From: Actinospica robiniae DSM 44927
GTDB taxonomy: Bacteria; Actinomycetota; Actinomycetes; Streptomycetales; Catenulisporaceae
Length of the DNA stretch: 64,000 nucleotides
Direction: 5' to 3'
Assembly: GCF_000504285.1 (NCBI RefSeq)
Contig: NZ_KI632511.1
Coordinates: 62,001-126,000 of the forward strand
Shown: positions 50,635 through 58,907 of the stretch, in pieces
Position numbering within the stretch: the stretch's first letter is position 1
Layout of the letters: each line of letters begins with the position of its first letter
Program-made: the position numbers and the translations under genes
The notes under the pieces: model-generated
The model's input: the letters and a program-made list of their open reading frames with translations, nothing else
The model's database searches: none
Told to the model about the DNA's origin: nothing

Positions 50635-52586
50635 CAGGACACGTCGACGTCCCGGGGCACGGGGCGTGTCCTCGCGCAGTGTCTTCCCGGTTCGTCCTGC
50701 TCCTCACCGCGGTCAAGCTGTTCGGCCGCGAAAAGGCGCATCAGCTCGCTGATCCGGTATCCGCCCGCGCCCGCGGGCTCGAGGAGGCGCGCGTCGGCCA
50801 GTCGACCGAGTGCGGCGGCGGCCGGCACGCGGTCGCAGCCGAGTATCCCAGCGGCCCGATCCGCATCGACGAACGTGCTCCCAGCCCGGCCCAGCCGGCC
50901 GAAAAGGCGCGCCGCCCGTTCCGCAGCGGCGCCGGCGGCGCCGGTGGCCTCGGTCAACGCGCGGTAGCTCACTGCGAAACTCGCACGCACGGACAAGCCG
51001 TCGCCGCACAGTTCGTCCAGGCGGCACCGCTCGTCCGCGAGGATCTCCGCGAAGGCGGTGACCGACCACTCCGGCCGTGCGGCCAACCGGGTGCCTGCGA
51101 TATGCAGCGCCAGCGGTAGTCCGCCGCAGGCGCGCACCAACGCATCGATCTGGTCCCGCTCGCCTTCCGTGCGCTGCTCGCCGCACAACGCGGCCAGCAA
51201 CCGCCGCGACTCGGCCAGGGGAAGCGGCGCCAGGTCGATCCGCATCGCCGAACCGAAGGTGGCCAACACGGACCTGCTGGTGATCAGGACGGGACACGGC
51301 GCCAACGCCTGTATCAGGGGGCTCACTTGCTCGGCGCTCGCCGCGTTGTCCAACACGACCAAGGGCTCGGCCCCTGCGGCCTCCCCGCGCAGTTCGCGCA
51401 GCCGGCGCAGCGCCACGGCCGGAGCCAGCGGCGCTCGGCCCATGGTCGTGCCACGCAGATCGAGCACGATGCAGCGCGCGTGCCCCAGCCCGTCGAGCAC
51501 GCGCGCCACTTTCGCCGCAAGCGCGGACTTCCCGATCCCGGCGCCGCCACTGATCACGGCGAGGCGCTGCGCGGCCGGAGCGTGCGGCGCGCTCGGAGCA
51601 GCCAGATGGTCGAGCAGGCGGGCCAGTTCATCCGCCCTTCCCACGAACAGCTCGTTCGCCGCGTCCTGCCCGGTACCGTTTATCTTTTCGGCCTGCTCAG
51701 CCACGACCGGTGTGAGTATCGCGCGCTCGCGCAACGACACAGAATGCTGAGACGCGAACCACGCCCCGTCCCTGGAAGCGGCGTGCAGCAACGGATCCCG
51801 GTGCAGGACGCGCCGGTAGAGCTCTGTCATCTCCGGCCCCGGCGCTATGCCGAGCTCCCGGCGCAAGACCTGCCGCGCCTGTTCGAAGGCTGATATGGCT
51901 GCCGCCGGATCCCCGCAACGGTAGTTCGCGACAATCAGTTGACACCAGAATCGCTCGCGTGTCGGGTGGGCGACGGCGAGCTCGTGCAGTCGGCCGACGA
52001 GCCGCTCGTGTTCGCCCAGCGCCAGCCGGGCCTGCATGAGGTGCTCCGTCGCACGGTGGCGCTGGTCCTCGAGCGCGGCCAGGCGGCCGGCAAGTCCCTG
52101 CGTCCGCGGCACGTCCTCGGCCGCCGCGCCACGCCAGAGACCCAGGGCGGACTCCAGGTACCCGGCCGCCGCAGCGGGATCGCCGGCCGACAACTCGAGC
52201 CCGCGACGCATCCGCTGGGCGAAGACGCAGATGTCCGACTCCTCGGCCGCCACCTGCAGCCGGTACCCCGAGGGCGTCGCCGTCAGCCGTCGTGCGCCGG
52301 CCGGCCCGAGCGCGCCGTCCAGAGCGGAACGCAGCCGACAGGCGTACGTGCGCAGATTCGCCGTCGCCGACGCCGGCGGCCGCTCCCAGATCAGCTCGGC
52401 CAGCCGCTCCAGCGTCACCACCCGATTGGCTTCGAGCAGCAGCACCGTGAGCAGCGCTTGCGGCCGGGCCCCCTTGATCCGGGTCGCGCAGTCCTCGTGC
52501 CACACCTGGACCGGCCCGAGAACGGCGATCCGCGTCCGTGCGGCCTCGGCCCCCGCGAGGTCCGCTGCCGATCGGGCCTTTTCCAT
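50577..52586 (-). CDS. SARP regulator C with NB-ARC ATPase domain
   Basis: A 669-aa AfsR-type regulator without TPRs: SARP winged helix (IAVLGPVQVWHEDCATRIKG; LERLAELIWERPPASATANL; YACRLRSALDGAL), activation domain (CVFAQRMRRGLELSAG; RRELGIAPGPEMTEL), then NB-ARC with Walker A ISGGAGIGKSALAA, LVVLDNAASAEQV, PVLITSRSVLATFG and CGGLPLALHIAGTRL. The C-terminal 30 residues, Arg/Ser-rich, come from the overlap with the peptidase gene. It follows precursor peptide 2 on the same strand beyond a strong hairpin. Confidence 0.93.
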   Translation of the reverse strand: MEKARSAADLAGAEAARTRIAVLGPVQVWHEDCATRIKGARPQALLTVLLLEANRVVTLERLAELIWERPPASATANLRTYACRLRSALDGALGPAGARRLTATPSGYRLQVAAEESDICVFAQRMRRGLELSAGDPAAAAGYLESALGLWRGAAAEDVPRTQGLAGRLAALEDQRHRATEHLMQARLALGEHERLVGRLHELAVAHPTRERFWCQLIVANYRCGDPAAAISAFEQARQVLRRELGIAPGPEMTELYRRVLHRDPLLHAASRDGAWFASQHSVSLRERAILTPVVAEQAEKINGTGQDAANELFVGRADELARLLDHLAAPSAPHAPAAQRLAVISGGAGIGKSALAAKVARVLDGLGHARCIVLDLRGTTMGRAPLAPAVALRRLRELRGEAAGAEPLVVLDNAASAEQVSPLIQALAPCPVLITSRSVLATFGSAMRIDLAPLPLAESRRLLAALCGEQRTEGERDQIDALVRACGGLPLALHIAGTRLAARPEWSVTAFAEILADERCRLDELCGDGLSVRASFAVSYRALTEATGAAGAAAERAARLFGRLGRAGSTFVDADRAAGILGCDRVPAAAALGRLADARLLEPAGAGGYRISELMRLFAAEQLDRGEEQDEPGRHCARTRPVPRDVDVSCYRPSSLLRTTPSSRSVGR

Positions 52587-52647
52587 GCGCCTCCTCGCGG
52601 CTGGACGTGGGCGGTCTGCGGCTCACGGCATCGGGGTCCCGGATCGC

Positions 52648-52686
52648 GGCATGTTGCCGCCGAGGCGAGCTCGGCGGCAACATGCC
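52648..52686 (-). terminator. Hairpin after precursor peptide 2
   Basis: GGCATGTTGCCGCCGA (52648-52663) pairs perfectly with TCGGCGGCAACATGCC (52671-52686) around a 7-base loop. It lies 34 bases beyond the peptide 2 stop codon and before SARP C, a layout that favours high peptide expression with limited read-through. Confidence 0.82.
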
Positions 52687-52719
52687 CGGCCACAGGGCCG
52701 GGAGAGAGCGGGGAGGCTC

Positions 52720-52929
52720 TCAGTTCGAGCAGGCGCTGTGCGTCCAGCAGAGAACTGCGGCCGCGTAGCAGTCGGTCTCGCAGATGTACTCACAGCCGGT
52801 CACGCCGTGGGAGTAGCAGCTCGTGGCGCAGGTCGGTCCGGAATGCGGGCAGTACACCGCCGCGGCGACTTCCTTGCCCAACAGCGCGCCGAGCATACGG
52901 TCACCGAACGAGCGCATGGCGGTCGTCAT
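52720..52929 (-). CDS. Cys-rich precursor peptide 2 (eight Cys)
   Basis: A 69-aa peptide. Leader 1-24: MTTAMRSFGDRMLG then ALLGKEVAAA, with GDRMLG at 9-14 and A-x-A at 22-24 exactly as in peptide 1. Core 25-69 with Cys at 27, 34, 38, 46, 50, 54, 61 and 67, rich in Tyr, Ala, Thr, His and Ser and nearly lacking Lys/Arg; four disulfides are predicted. AGGAGG 8-9 bases before the ATG. Driven by a SARP-type promoter (52985-53038) and followed by a strong hairpin. Not recognised from any known class. Confidence 0.87.
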   Translation of the reverse strand: MTTAMRSFGDRMLGALLGKEVAAAVYCPHSGPTCATSCYSHGVTGCEYICETDCYAAAVLCWTHSACSN

Positions 52930-52984
52930 ATGGCACCTCCTTCGTTCTCGGAGCCGAACGGCCGGGTCACCGCCGGCGGCTCAC

Positions 52985-53038
52985 AGCATGCGCCGCACGC
53001 CTACCGCGCGCTTACGGTCTCGTTACCGATCCGCTACC
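52985..53038 (-). promoter_or_regulatory. SARP-type promoter of precursor peptide 2
   Basis: On the minus strand, heptamers GGTAGCG, GGTAACG, CGTAAGC and GGTAGGC follow each other at exactly 11-bp steps (plus-strand starts 53032, 53021, 53010, 52999), then 8 bp and CATGCT (52985-52990). GGTAACG is identical to the middle repeat of the redoxin A promoter. Known SARPs bind heptamer repeats of 11-bp period whose last copy lies 8 bp from the -10. Confidence 0.85.
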
Positions 53039-53107
53039 TCACCGGGCCGGTACTGCCGCCCCCGGCCCCGACCCCGCGGTCCAGCGCGGAGGTAACGGTT
53101 ATCCGAC

Positions 53108-53526
53108 ATGATCGGGCGGCAGGAGCAAGCACTCGCGCTTTTCGAGCGGTGTGGCTTGGAGATCCTCGGATTCGACGAGTCCGCGGAGCTGCCGGCCGTC
53201 AGCAAACCGAGCTCTCGGCCCACCTCGCCGCCGCCGGCGGCGTCATGTGCGGCGTGACCAGCGAGGATTACGACATCTGGGTCCTCGTCGACTCCGAACG
53301 TCTGCACGCCCCGGACCCGGTCCTCGAGCCCATCGGCCCAACACCCTTCGCAGGAACGGGACTGGGCCCGCTGCAGATCTACAGCCTCTTCGGCCCGAGG
53401 CGGCTGCATCCGCCGTTCGACGATGGCTGGATGCTGCTGGGATTCTTCCGAAGTTCCGGAGCTCTCGCGCAGATCCATCGACTGCCGGCCTCGTTCGACG
53501 ACGAGGAAGCTCGCGCGGTGCAGTAA
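53108..53526 (+). pseudogene. Frameshifted hypothetical gene
   Basis: From ATG 53108 one frame reads MIGRQEQALALFERCGLE, then ILGFDESAELPAVS. A second frame, from about 53205, continues TELSAHLAAAGGVMCGVTSE, then DYDIWVLVDSERL and on to LLGFFRSSGALAQIHRLP and a stop at 53526. Both look coding and the lengths do not fit one frame, so a one- or two-base indel near 53200 is likely. A shorter protein from ATG 53245 is possible. Family unknown. Confidence 0.5.
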
Positions 53527-53527
53527 C

Positions 53528-54892
53528 TCAGCCCCAGGCTCCCTCGCGGCTCGTGAGGTCGGCCAGGGTCTCGCGCCGCTGGATGAGCCGGGCCAGTCCG
53601 TCGCGCACCGCGACCAGCGGCGGGCGGCCGACCAGGTTGTACGCCGAGGACATCGAGAGCTGATACGCGCCGGAGGCCGGGACCGCCAGCACGTCCCCGG
53701 CGCGCAGGTCCTCGGGCAGCTGCGCCTCGGGCGCGAGCACGTCGCCGGCCTCGCAGTGCCGTCCGACGACGCGGGTGGGACGCAGCGGCGCACCACCGTG
53801 CTGCGCGACCGGCCGGATCGTGTACGCGGCGTGGTACAGCGCCGGGCGCGGATTGTCGCTCATCCCGCCGTCGACCGCCGCGAACCGGATCCCGTGCGCG
53901 CTGGTCTTGACCGCCAGCACGCGGTAGAGCGCGATTCCGGCCGGGCCCACGATCGAGCGGCCCGGCTCGATCACCAGGCGTGGCACCGCCAGCCCGTGTT
54001 CGGCGCAGCGCTCGCGCAGCCGCGCCGTGACCGCGGCGGCGAACTCCCCCGGTCGCAGCGACGCGTCGCCCGGCCGGTAGCCGATCGCCTGGCCGCCGCC
54101 GAGGTCCAGTTCGGGCAGCTGGATCCCGTGCCGGACGTGCAGCTCGGCGAGGAAGGCCGTCAGCCGGTCGACGGCGGTGAGGTAGGGCTCGATCGTAGAG
54201 ATCTGCGACCCGAGATGGCAGTGCAGGCCGCACAGGCGCAGGTGTGCCTGGCCGAGTATGCGGGTGACGGCGTCGAGCGCGGAGCCGTCCGCGAGGCTGA
54301 GACCGAACTGCTGGTCCTCGATCCCGGTGCGCACCGCCTCGTGGTGGCCGACGGCTATGCCGGGGATCACGCGCACGTACACGCCTTGCGGCTGATACGG
54401 CCGGTGCCGGCCGGCGAGCGAGGCCAGGTGCGCGATCTCGGTGAACCCGTCGATGACGATTCGGCCGACGTGTTCGCGCGTCGCGGTCTCGAGCTCCTCG
54501 TGGGTCTTGGCCACCCCGTGCAGCACGATCCGTTCCGGTTCGAAGCCGGCGTCCAGTGCGAGGGCGAGCTCGTTGGCCGAGCACACGTCCACCCCGAGGC
54601 CCTCCTCCCGCACCCACCGCGCGAGCGTCGGACTGAAGAACGCCTTCGCCGCGTAGCGCACCGAATCCTGCGGCAGAGCCCGTGCATACGCAGCCGCACG
54701 CGAGCGGAACTCCGCTTCGTCGAGCACGTACAACGGGGTCCCGAAACGCTCGACGAGTTCGCCCAGATCGACGCCGCCCACGACGATGCGTCCCGCCTGC
54801 TCGCGCGCTCCGGCCGGCCACGGCGAGCCGAGCACCGCGCCCGTCTCGCGCTCGTCGGACTCCTCCCCGAGCAACTCCACCCGCAGACTCAT
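53528..54892 (-). CDS. lysA: Diaminopimelate decarboxylase-like PLP enzyme
   Basis: A 454-aa fold-type III PLP decarboxylase, expected to turn meso-diaminopimelate into lysine. Seen: PLP-Lys83 in YAAKAFFSPTL, GLGVDVCSANEL, GLHCHLGSQI, LDLGGGQAIGY, LVIEPGRSIVGPAG, and the substrate-side Cys in GRHCEAGDVLAPE, then AYQLSMSSAYNLVGRPP. It starts with an extra acidic-rich stretch of about 35 aa. The ATG overlaps the stop of the upstream SAV_915-like gene (ATGA). Because a housekeeping lysA is usually next to thrA/hom, this copy may serve a special pathway; the symbol marks the family. Confidence 0.88.
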   Translation of the reverse strand: MSLRVELLGEESDERETGAVLGSPWPAGAREQAGRIVVGGVDLGELVERFGTPLYVLDEAEFRSRAAAYARALPQDSVRYAAKAFFSPTLARWVREEGLGVDVCSANELALALDAGFEPERIVLHGVAKTHEELETATREHVGRIVIDGFTEIAHLASLAGRHRPYQPQGVYVRVIPGIAVGHHEAVRTGIEDQQFGLSLADGSALDAVTRILGQAHLRLCGLHCHLGSQISTIEPYLTAVDRLTAFLAELHVRHGIQLPELDLGGGQAIGYRPGDASLRPGEFAAAVTARLRERCAEHGLAVPRLVIEPGRSIVGPAGIALYRVLAVKTSAHGIRFAAVDGGMSDNPRPALYHAAYTIRPVAQHGGAPLRPTRVVGRHCEAGDVLAPEAQLPEDLRAGDVLAVPASGAYQLSMSSAYNLVGRPPLVAVRDGLARLIQRRETLADLTSREGAWG

Positions 54893-55260
54893 CGCAGTTC
54901 TCCCAGCAACGCGGCCGCCGCGCCTGCCGCGGCACAGACCGCCAGCGCCCCGGCCATCTGCGGGTCCATCCGGCGCGCCGGCCGGGCGACCGGCGCCGCG
55001 GCGAACACCGGATCGACCTGGATCTGCTCCACCCCGCGCGCCGCCGCCAGCTCCCGAAGCACCCGCCGGGCCAGCGGCAGCACGGTGTAATCCGGCCCGA
55101 GCACTCGTTGCAGCGCGCCGGCGTCGGTGAAACCGACCGCGCACCGCGCCCCGTGCCGGTCCCGGAACAACGCCAACCTCACCCCGCAGCCCGACTCGCG
55201 CATCGGCACGTACAGCCGACGGCCGTTCAAGGTATCCGGAGGCTCCTCGATCTCGCGCAT
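54889..55260 (-). CDS. SAV_915-like small protein
   Basis: A 123-aa protein: LYVPMRESGCGVRLALFRDR, GARCAVGFTDAGALQRVLG, LPLARRVLRELAAARGVEQI and QVDPVFAAAP, followed by an Ala-rich possible transmembrane end. This matches the SseB/SAV_915-type small proteins of streptomycetes that I recall as neighbours of decarboxylase-like genes. Function unknown. GGGAGCC precedes the ATG; coupled to the LysA-like gene by a 4-base overlap. Confidence 0.75.
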   Translation of the reverse strand: MREIEEPPDTLNGRRLYVPMRESGCGVRLALFRDRHGARCAVGFTDAGALQRVLGPDYTVLPLARRVLRELAAARGVEQIQVDPVFAAAPVARPARRMDPQMAGALAVCAAAGAAAALLGELR

Positions 55261-55585
55261 GGCGCTGGCTCCCTGTCGTATGAAACCGCCGGTAGGCGGC
55301 CTGACAGTTCGAAGCTAGACCCGCCGATTGATCGCGGCACCGCTCCTCACACGATCTCTACGCCGCCCCCGCCGCTCGCTCACGCGTTCCTGCCGCCCCC
55401 ACACAGGCGCGCACACGTCCGCCGCCCTAGGCCTCGGCCGACGCCGCGGCCCTCTCGTTCAGCCTTCGAGGCGGCGCGCTGCTCACGGTTCGGAAGGAAG
55501 GAAACGCGTTCGAACGGCACGATGACTCCCCAGGCGAATGACAGGCCTCTGCGAAGAGGATCCGTTCCGTCGGCCGCGCGGCTTG
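55261..55585. other. Intergenic region without recognisable gene
   Basis: 325 bp between the SAV_915-like gene start and the EamA stop. GC-rich Pro/Arg-type reading frames only; nothing supported. CACCCCGGCTTGTCACCCCGG near 55588-55608 is a short direct repeat (shown up to its 20-base limit in part: CACCCCGGCTTGT). Confidence 0.35.
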
Positions 55586-56578
55586 TCACCCCGGCTTGTC
55601 ACCCCGGCGGCACCAGTCCCTGCAGCAGCAGGGTGAGGGTGAAGTCAGGGTTCGCATGTCGGTTTCGAGCAGAGCCTGGGCGCGCACGTCTCGGCCGCCG
55701 GTTGCGGCGCGCGGAGTGAGTTGCCCGGCGAGCATCGCGGCGACCGCGAGTACGAACCCGGCAAGCTGGATCAGGTTGAGAGACTGGCCGAGGAAGATAG
55801 CGCCGAGGGCTGCCGCAATGAGCGGAGAAAGCGGGCTGAGCAGCGCCGTGGCCGTCACCGGCAGGCGGCGGATGCCGGAGAACCAGATCGTGTAGGTGAG
55901 CAGCCCGCCGATCAGCCCGAGCCACAGATATCCGGCGATGCCACGCCCGTCGATATGCGCGGGGACACCCTCTATCGCGAAGGTGGGGATCAGCAGCACC
56001 AGGCCGCCTGCGGTGAGCTGCCACCCGGCCAGTCCGAGGGCGCTGACACCTTCGGGGCGGCCCCAGCGCTTCGTCAAGACGACTCCGAGCGCCATCGACG
56101 CCGCACCGGCCATGCCCGCGAGGACGCCGGTCGGGTCGAGCGCGGCATCGGGGCCGAGCACGGCCATCCCGACCCCGGTGACGCCGACGGCGCCCCAGCC
56201 CACTCGCCAGACGGAGAAGCGTTCGCGAAGGACGAGGACGACCAGCACGGCGACGATGATCGGCTGGGTCGCACCCAGCGTCGCGGCGACCCCGCCGGGC
56301 AGGCGCTGCGCCGTCAGGAACAGCAGCGGGAAGAACGCCCCGATGTTCAGCGTCCCGAGCACCAGCGCCTTCCACCACCACGAGCCATGCGGCAGCGCGC
56401 GGGAGCAGATCAGGGCGATGATCCCGGCCGGGAGCGAACGCATCAACCCGGCGAAGAGGGGGTGCCCGCCGGGCAGGAACTGGGTCGTGACGATATAGGT
56501 CGTGCCCCACACCGCCGGAGCTATCGCCGTCATGGCCGTGATCCCGGCCCTGCCGCCACCGGCGGCGCTCTCTCTCAT
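55586..56578 (-). CDS. EamA/DMT family transporter
   Basis: A 330-aa ten-helix permease: two EamA halves (AIAPAVWGTTYIVTTQFLPG to about residue 140; GVLAGMAGAASMALGVVLTK onward) with TLGATQPIIVAVLVVLVLRE in helix 4-5 and LLSPLSPLIAAALGAIFLGQ near the end, as in metabolite exporters of the RhaT/YdcZ style. The last 25 residues (SPCCCRDWCRRGDKPG) are unusual and may follow a frameshift. Divergent from the LysR gene, its probable regulator. ATG 56578 used; GTG 56587 possible. Confidence 0.88.
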   Translation of the reverse strand: MRESAAGGGRAGITAMTAIAPAVWGTTYIVTTQFLPGGHPLFAGLMRSLPAGIIALICSRALPHGSWWWKALVLGTLNIGAFFPLLFLTAQRLPGGVAATLGATQPIIVAVLVVLVLRERFSVWRVGWGAVGVTGVGMAVLGPDAALDPTGVLAGMAGAASMALGVVLTKRWGRPEGVSALGLAGWQLTAGGLVLLIPTFAIEGVPAHIDGRGIAGYLWLGLIGGLLTYTIWFSGIRRLPVTATALLSPLSPLIAAALGAIFLGQSLNLIQLAGFVLAVAAMLAGQLTPRAATGGRDVRAQALLETDMRTLTSPSPCCCRDWCRRGDKPG

Positions 56579-56662
56579 CGCAGTCACGACTTCATCGTGC
56601 GGGCACACCGATTGATGAGTCCAACACATTCTCTTCAGTGCATCTATGACTAGAATCGATGA

Positions 56663-57526
56663 ATGGAGTTCCAGCAGCTGAGGTACGTGATCGCTCTCGC
56701 CGAGGAGGCCAGCTTCACTCGCGCCGCCGCCCGCTGCCACGTGGTGCAGTCCGCGCTGAGCCACCAGATCAAAGCCCTCGAGAACGAACTCGGGGTCGCG
56801 CTCTTCGCCCGCACCAGCCGTCGAGTCGAACTCACCAGCGCCGGTCAGGCGTTCCTGCCCGCCGCCCGGGCCAGCCTCGAAGCCGCCGAACGGGCCGCCG
56901 ACGACGCGGCCGCCGCATCCGGCCTGGTCCGGGGCCGTCTGAGCATCGGGGTGATCCCGACCGTCACCGCCATCGACCTTCCCGCAGCGCTACGCACCTT
57001 CCGGCAGGCGCATCCGCAAGTGAAGATCGTCCTCCGGGTCGCAGGCAGCGACGAACTCGAAACGGCTGTCACCGGCGGCGAACTCGACATCGCAGTGCTC
57101 GGCCTCGCGGCCGGCCGCAAGCCGCAGGCAGTCGCCTGGCGGAACCTCGGCACAGACCGGCTCGTCGCCGTCGTCAGCCGCGACCACCCCCTCGCCGGGC
57201 GCAAGAGGGTCAGCCTCGAAGACCTCTCCGGCGAGACGTTCACCGACTTCCCTTCAGGAACTCCGGGCCGTGCGCAGAGCGACCTCGCCTTCACCGCCGC
57301 CGGGATTCATCGGGAGGTCGCCTTCGAGGCGCTCGCCACGGACCTCATGATCGGCCTCGTACGCGAAGGGCTGGCGATCACGCTCCTGCCGTCTCGCTAC
57401 GTACCCGCCGATCCCGCCCTCGCCACGATCAAGATCACCGATGGGCCGACCCGCACCGAATACCTCGCCTGGAACGCCCTCAACCCCAGCCCGGCAGCGC
57501 AAGCCTTCATCACTACTGCCGAATGA
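56663..57526 (+). CDS. LysR family transcriptional regulator
   Basis: A 287-aa regulator: winged helix MEFQQLRYVIALAEEASFTR, AAARCHVVQSALSHQIKALE, NELGVALFARTSRRVELTSA, then an effector domain (GRLSIGVIPTVTAIDLPAAL; HPLAGRKRVSLEDLSGE; GLVREGLAITLLPSRYV). Divergent from the EamA gene with an 84-bp gap, the classic LysR layout for control of a neighbouring exporter. Confidence 0.94.
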   Translation: MEFQQLRYVIALAEEASFTRAAARCHVVQSALSHQIKALENELGVALFARTSRRVELTSAGQAFLPAARASLEAAERAADDAAAASGLVRGRLSIGVIPTVTAIDLPAALRTFRQAHPQVKIVLRVAGSDELETAVTGGELDIAVLGLAAGRKPQAVAWRNLGTDRLVAVVSRDHPLAGRKRVSLEDLSGETFTDFPSGTPGRAQSDLAFTAAGIHREVAFEALATDLMIGLVREGLAITLLPSRYVPADPALATIKITDGPTRTEYLAWNALNPSPAAQAFITTAE

Positions 57527-57534
57527 CCAGGTGT

Positions 57535-58551
57535 TTATAGAAACTCCAGGACATCACCCCGCCGCGGGAACAGGAGCCGGTCGACTTTACGATCGTGCTT
57601 CTCCTCGCAGCGCAGCTCGTAGGCCCGGAACAGCAGACCGGCCCGTCGGGCGAGCGCGGCGAACTGCTCCCAGTCGTTGAGCACGACGCCGAAGTCCACC
57701 ACGACATAACCCTGCGCATCGAGCAGACGCAGCCTGTTGACCGGCCGCGGGCCGATGTCTCTGGCGAAGTAAGGCGCCCCCGCGTCGAGGCTCGCCGAGC
57801 AGACCATCTCGGCGACCTCGCGAGGCAAGTCGCGAGCCACCCCGGTGACCGGGTGCGCTCTGCGCACGCACAACCGCTCGCCCGTCCACTCGAGTGTGCA
57901 CTCCTCGCCGAGGATCTTGCGGATCTTGACGCTGCGCGGTGAGGGTACGGCCGGGCCGGGCAGGCGTTCGTGCAACGGATCCGGCCTGCCGGCGGCGCCG
58001 AGGTCGGGATTGAACGGGATCACGCCGAACGCGTTGCCCGCGGACAGTTCCCTGACGATCTCACTGGTGATCTCGGATCTGCGCAGCGCGCGCGGGGCGC
58101 AACGCAGGGCCACCCGGCCGGTCAACAGCACGGTCGGGCACAAGGCCACGCAGACGAGCGCACCGACCCACACGACATGTGACGCGGCGCCGGCTCCTTC
58201 GCTCTCCAGCGCGCGTCCTGCCAGCAGGCCCAGGATGCCGAGGAGCAGCGGACTGACTCCGGCGCGCCAGATGATCCGCTTCCACGCCTCGGCCCCCAAC
58301 GCCTCCGAGTATCGCGTGCGCTCGAACCGGCGCCACACCCGCAGCGGTACGGCGAGCCCGAGAACGACGAATCCGAGCCCGATATCGTGCCAGACACGAT
58401 CTTGCGCAGCCAGCGGAGTGCGGCCGAGGCCGACGAACTCCAGCGCGATCCCGACCAGCGCGATCGCCCCGCCCACGAGGTAGGTCCGCCGACGAGCGCC
58501 CAGGAGGCGCGACACCAGCGACGAGCGCCGTGATACCCCTATGTCCCCCAC
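57535..58551 (-). CDS. Hypothetical membrane protein
   Basis: A 338-aa protein I do not recognise. Seen: four hydrophobic segments in the first half (YLVGGAIALVGIALEFVGLG; DIGLGFVVLGLAVPLRVW; GVSPLLLGILGLLAG; VVWVGALVCVALCPTVLLTG), then a soluble C-terminal half with a conserved-looking VVVDFGVVLNDWEQFAALAR and a charged end. GTG 58551 is chosen as start (GGAG about 13 bases before); a longer frame would run into the next promoter region. Convergent with the LysR gene. Confidence 0.65.
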   Translation of the reverse strand: MGDIGVSRRSSLVSRLLGARRRTYLVGGAIALVGIALEFVGLGRTPLAAQDRVWHDIGLGFVVLGLAVPLRVWRRFERTRYSEALGAEAWKRIIWRAGVSPLLLGILGLLAGRALESEGAGAASHVVWVGALVCVALCPTVLLTGRVALRCAPRALRRSEITSEIVRELSAGNAFGVIPFNPDLGAAGRPDPLHERLPGPAVPSPRSVKIRKILGEECTLEWTGERLCVRRAHPVTGVARDLPREVAEMVCSASLDAGAPYFARDIGPRPVNRLRLLDAQGYVVVDFGVVLNDWEQFAALARRAGLLFRAYELRCEEKHDRKVDRLLFPRRGDVLEFL

Positions 58552-58787
58552 AACACCATGGTGCTCCCCGAACCGGGGCCATGCCAGCGGCGGCAGCCAA
58601 TCCCTGCGCGACCGTCGGCCGTTCGTCCCCGGCCGCATTTCCGGGGGCGAACGGCGCACTCGGGCGCACGCAGTGGCGTGCAACGCGCGTAGTTGCGTTG
58701 CACAGCTACCGGCCGTTTCGCGGTGGCATGCTCCCAGTGACCGATCGTCATGAAGAAGACGCCGTGGAAAGGGACAGGAAGCTTCCC

Positions 58788-58907
58788 ATGAGCTTGCCGT
58801 CAGGGGTGTCGCACCCGCGCCGCAGCCGCAGCCGCGAGGGATCGCCCGGCCGCGACCGCGCCCGGGTCCTCAGCGCGAGCCGCATAGCGCCGACGACGGC
58901 CTGGTGA
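58788..58907 (+). CDS. Short basic leader ORF coupled to the terpene genes
   Basis: A 39-aa frame MSLPSGVSHPRRSRSREGSP then GRDRARVLSASRIAPTTAW, with AGGAAG 6-7 bases before the ATG. Its TGA (58905-58907) overlaps the GTG start of the prenyl synthase (58904), so it may be a translated leader that couples ribosomes into the operon. It could instead be an N-terminal region that is out of frame through an indel. Confidence 0.4.
   Translation: MSLPSGVSHPRRSRSREGSPGRDRARVLSASRIAPTTAW

Noticed and set aside
52036-53100. Plus-strand 496-codon frame
   Set aside because: Antisense to SARP C and peptide 2; only its last ~90 codons (after 53205) look real and are described as part of a frameshifted gene.
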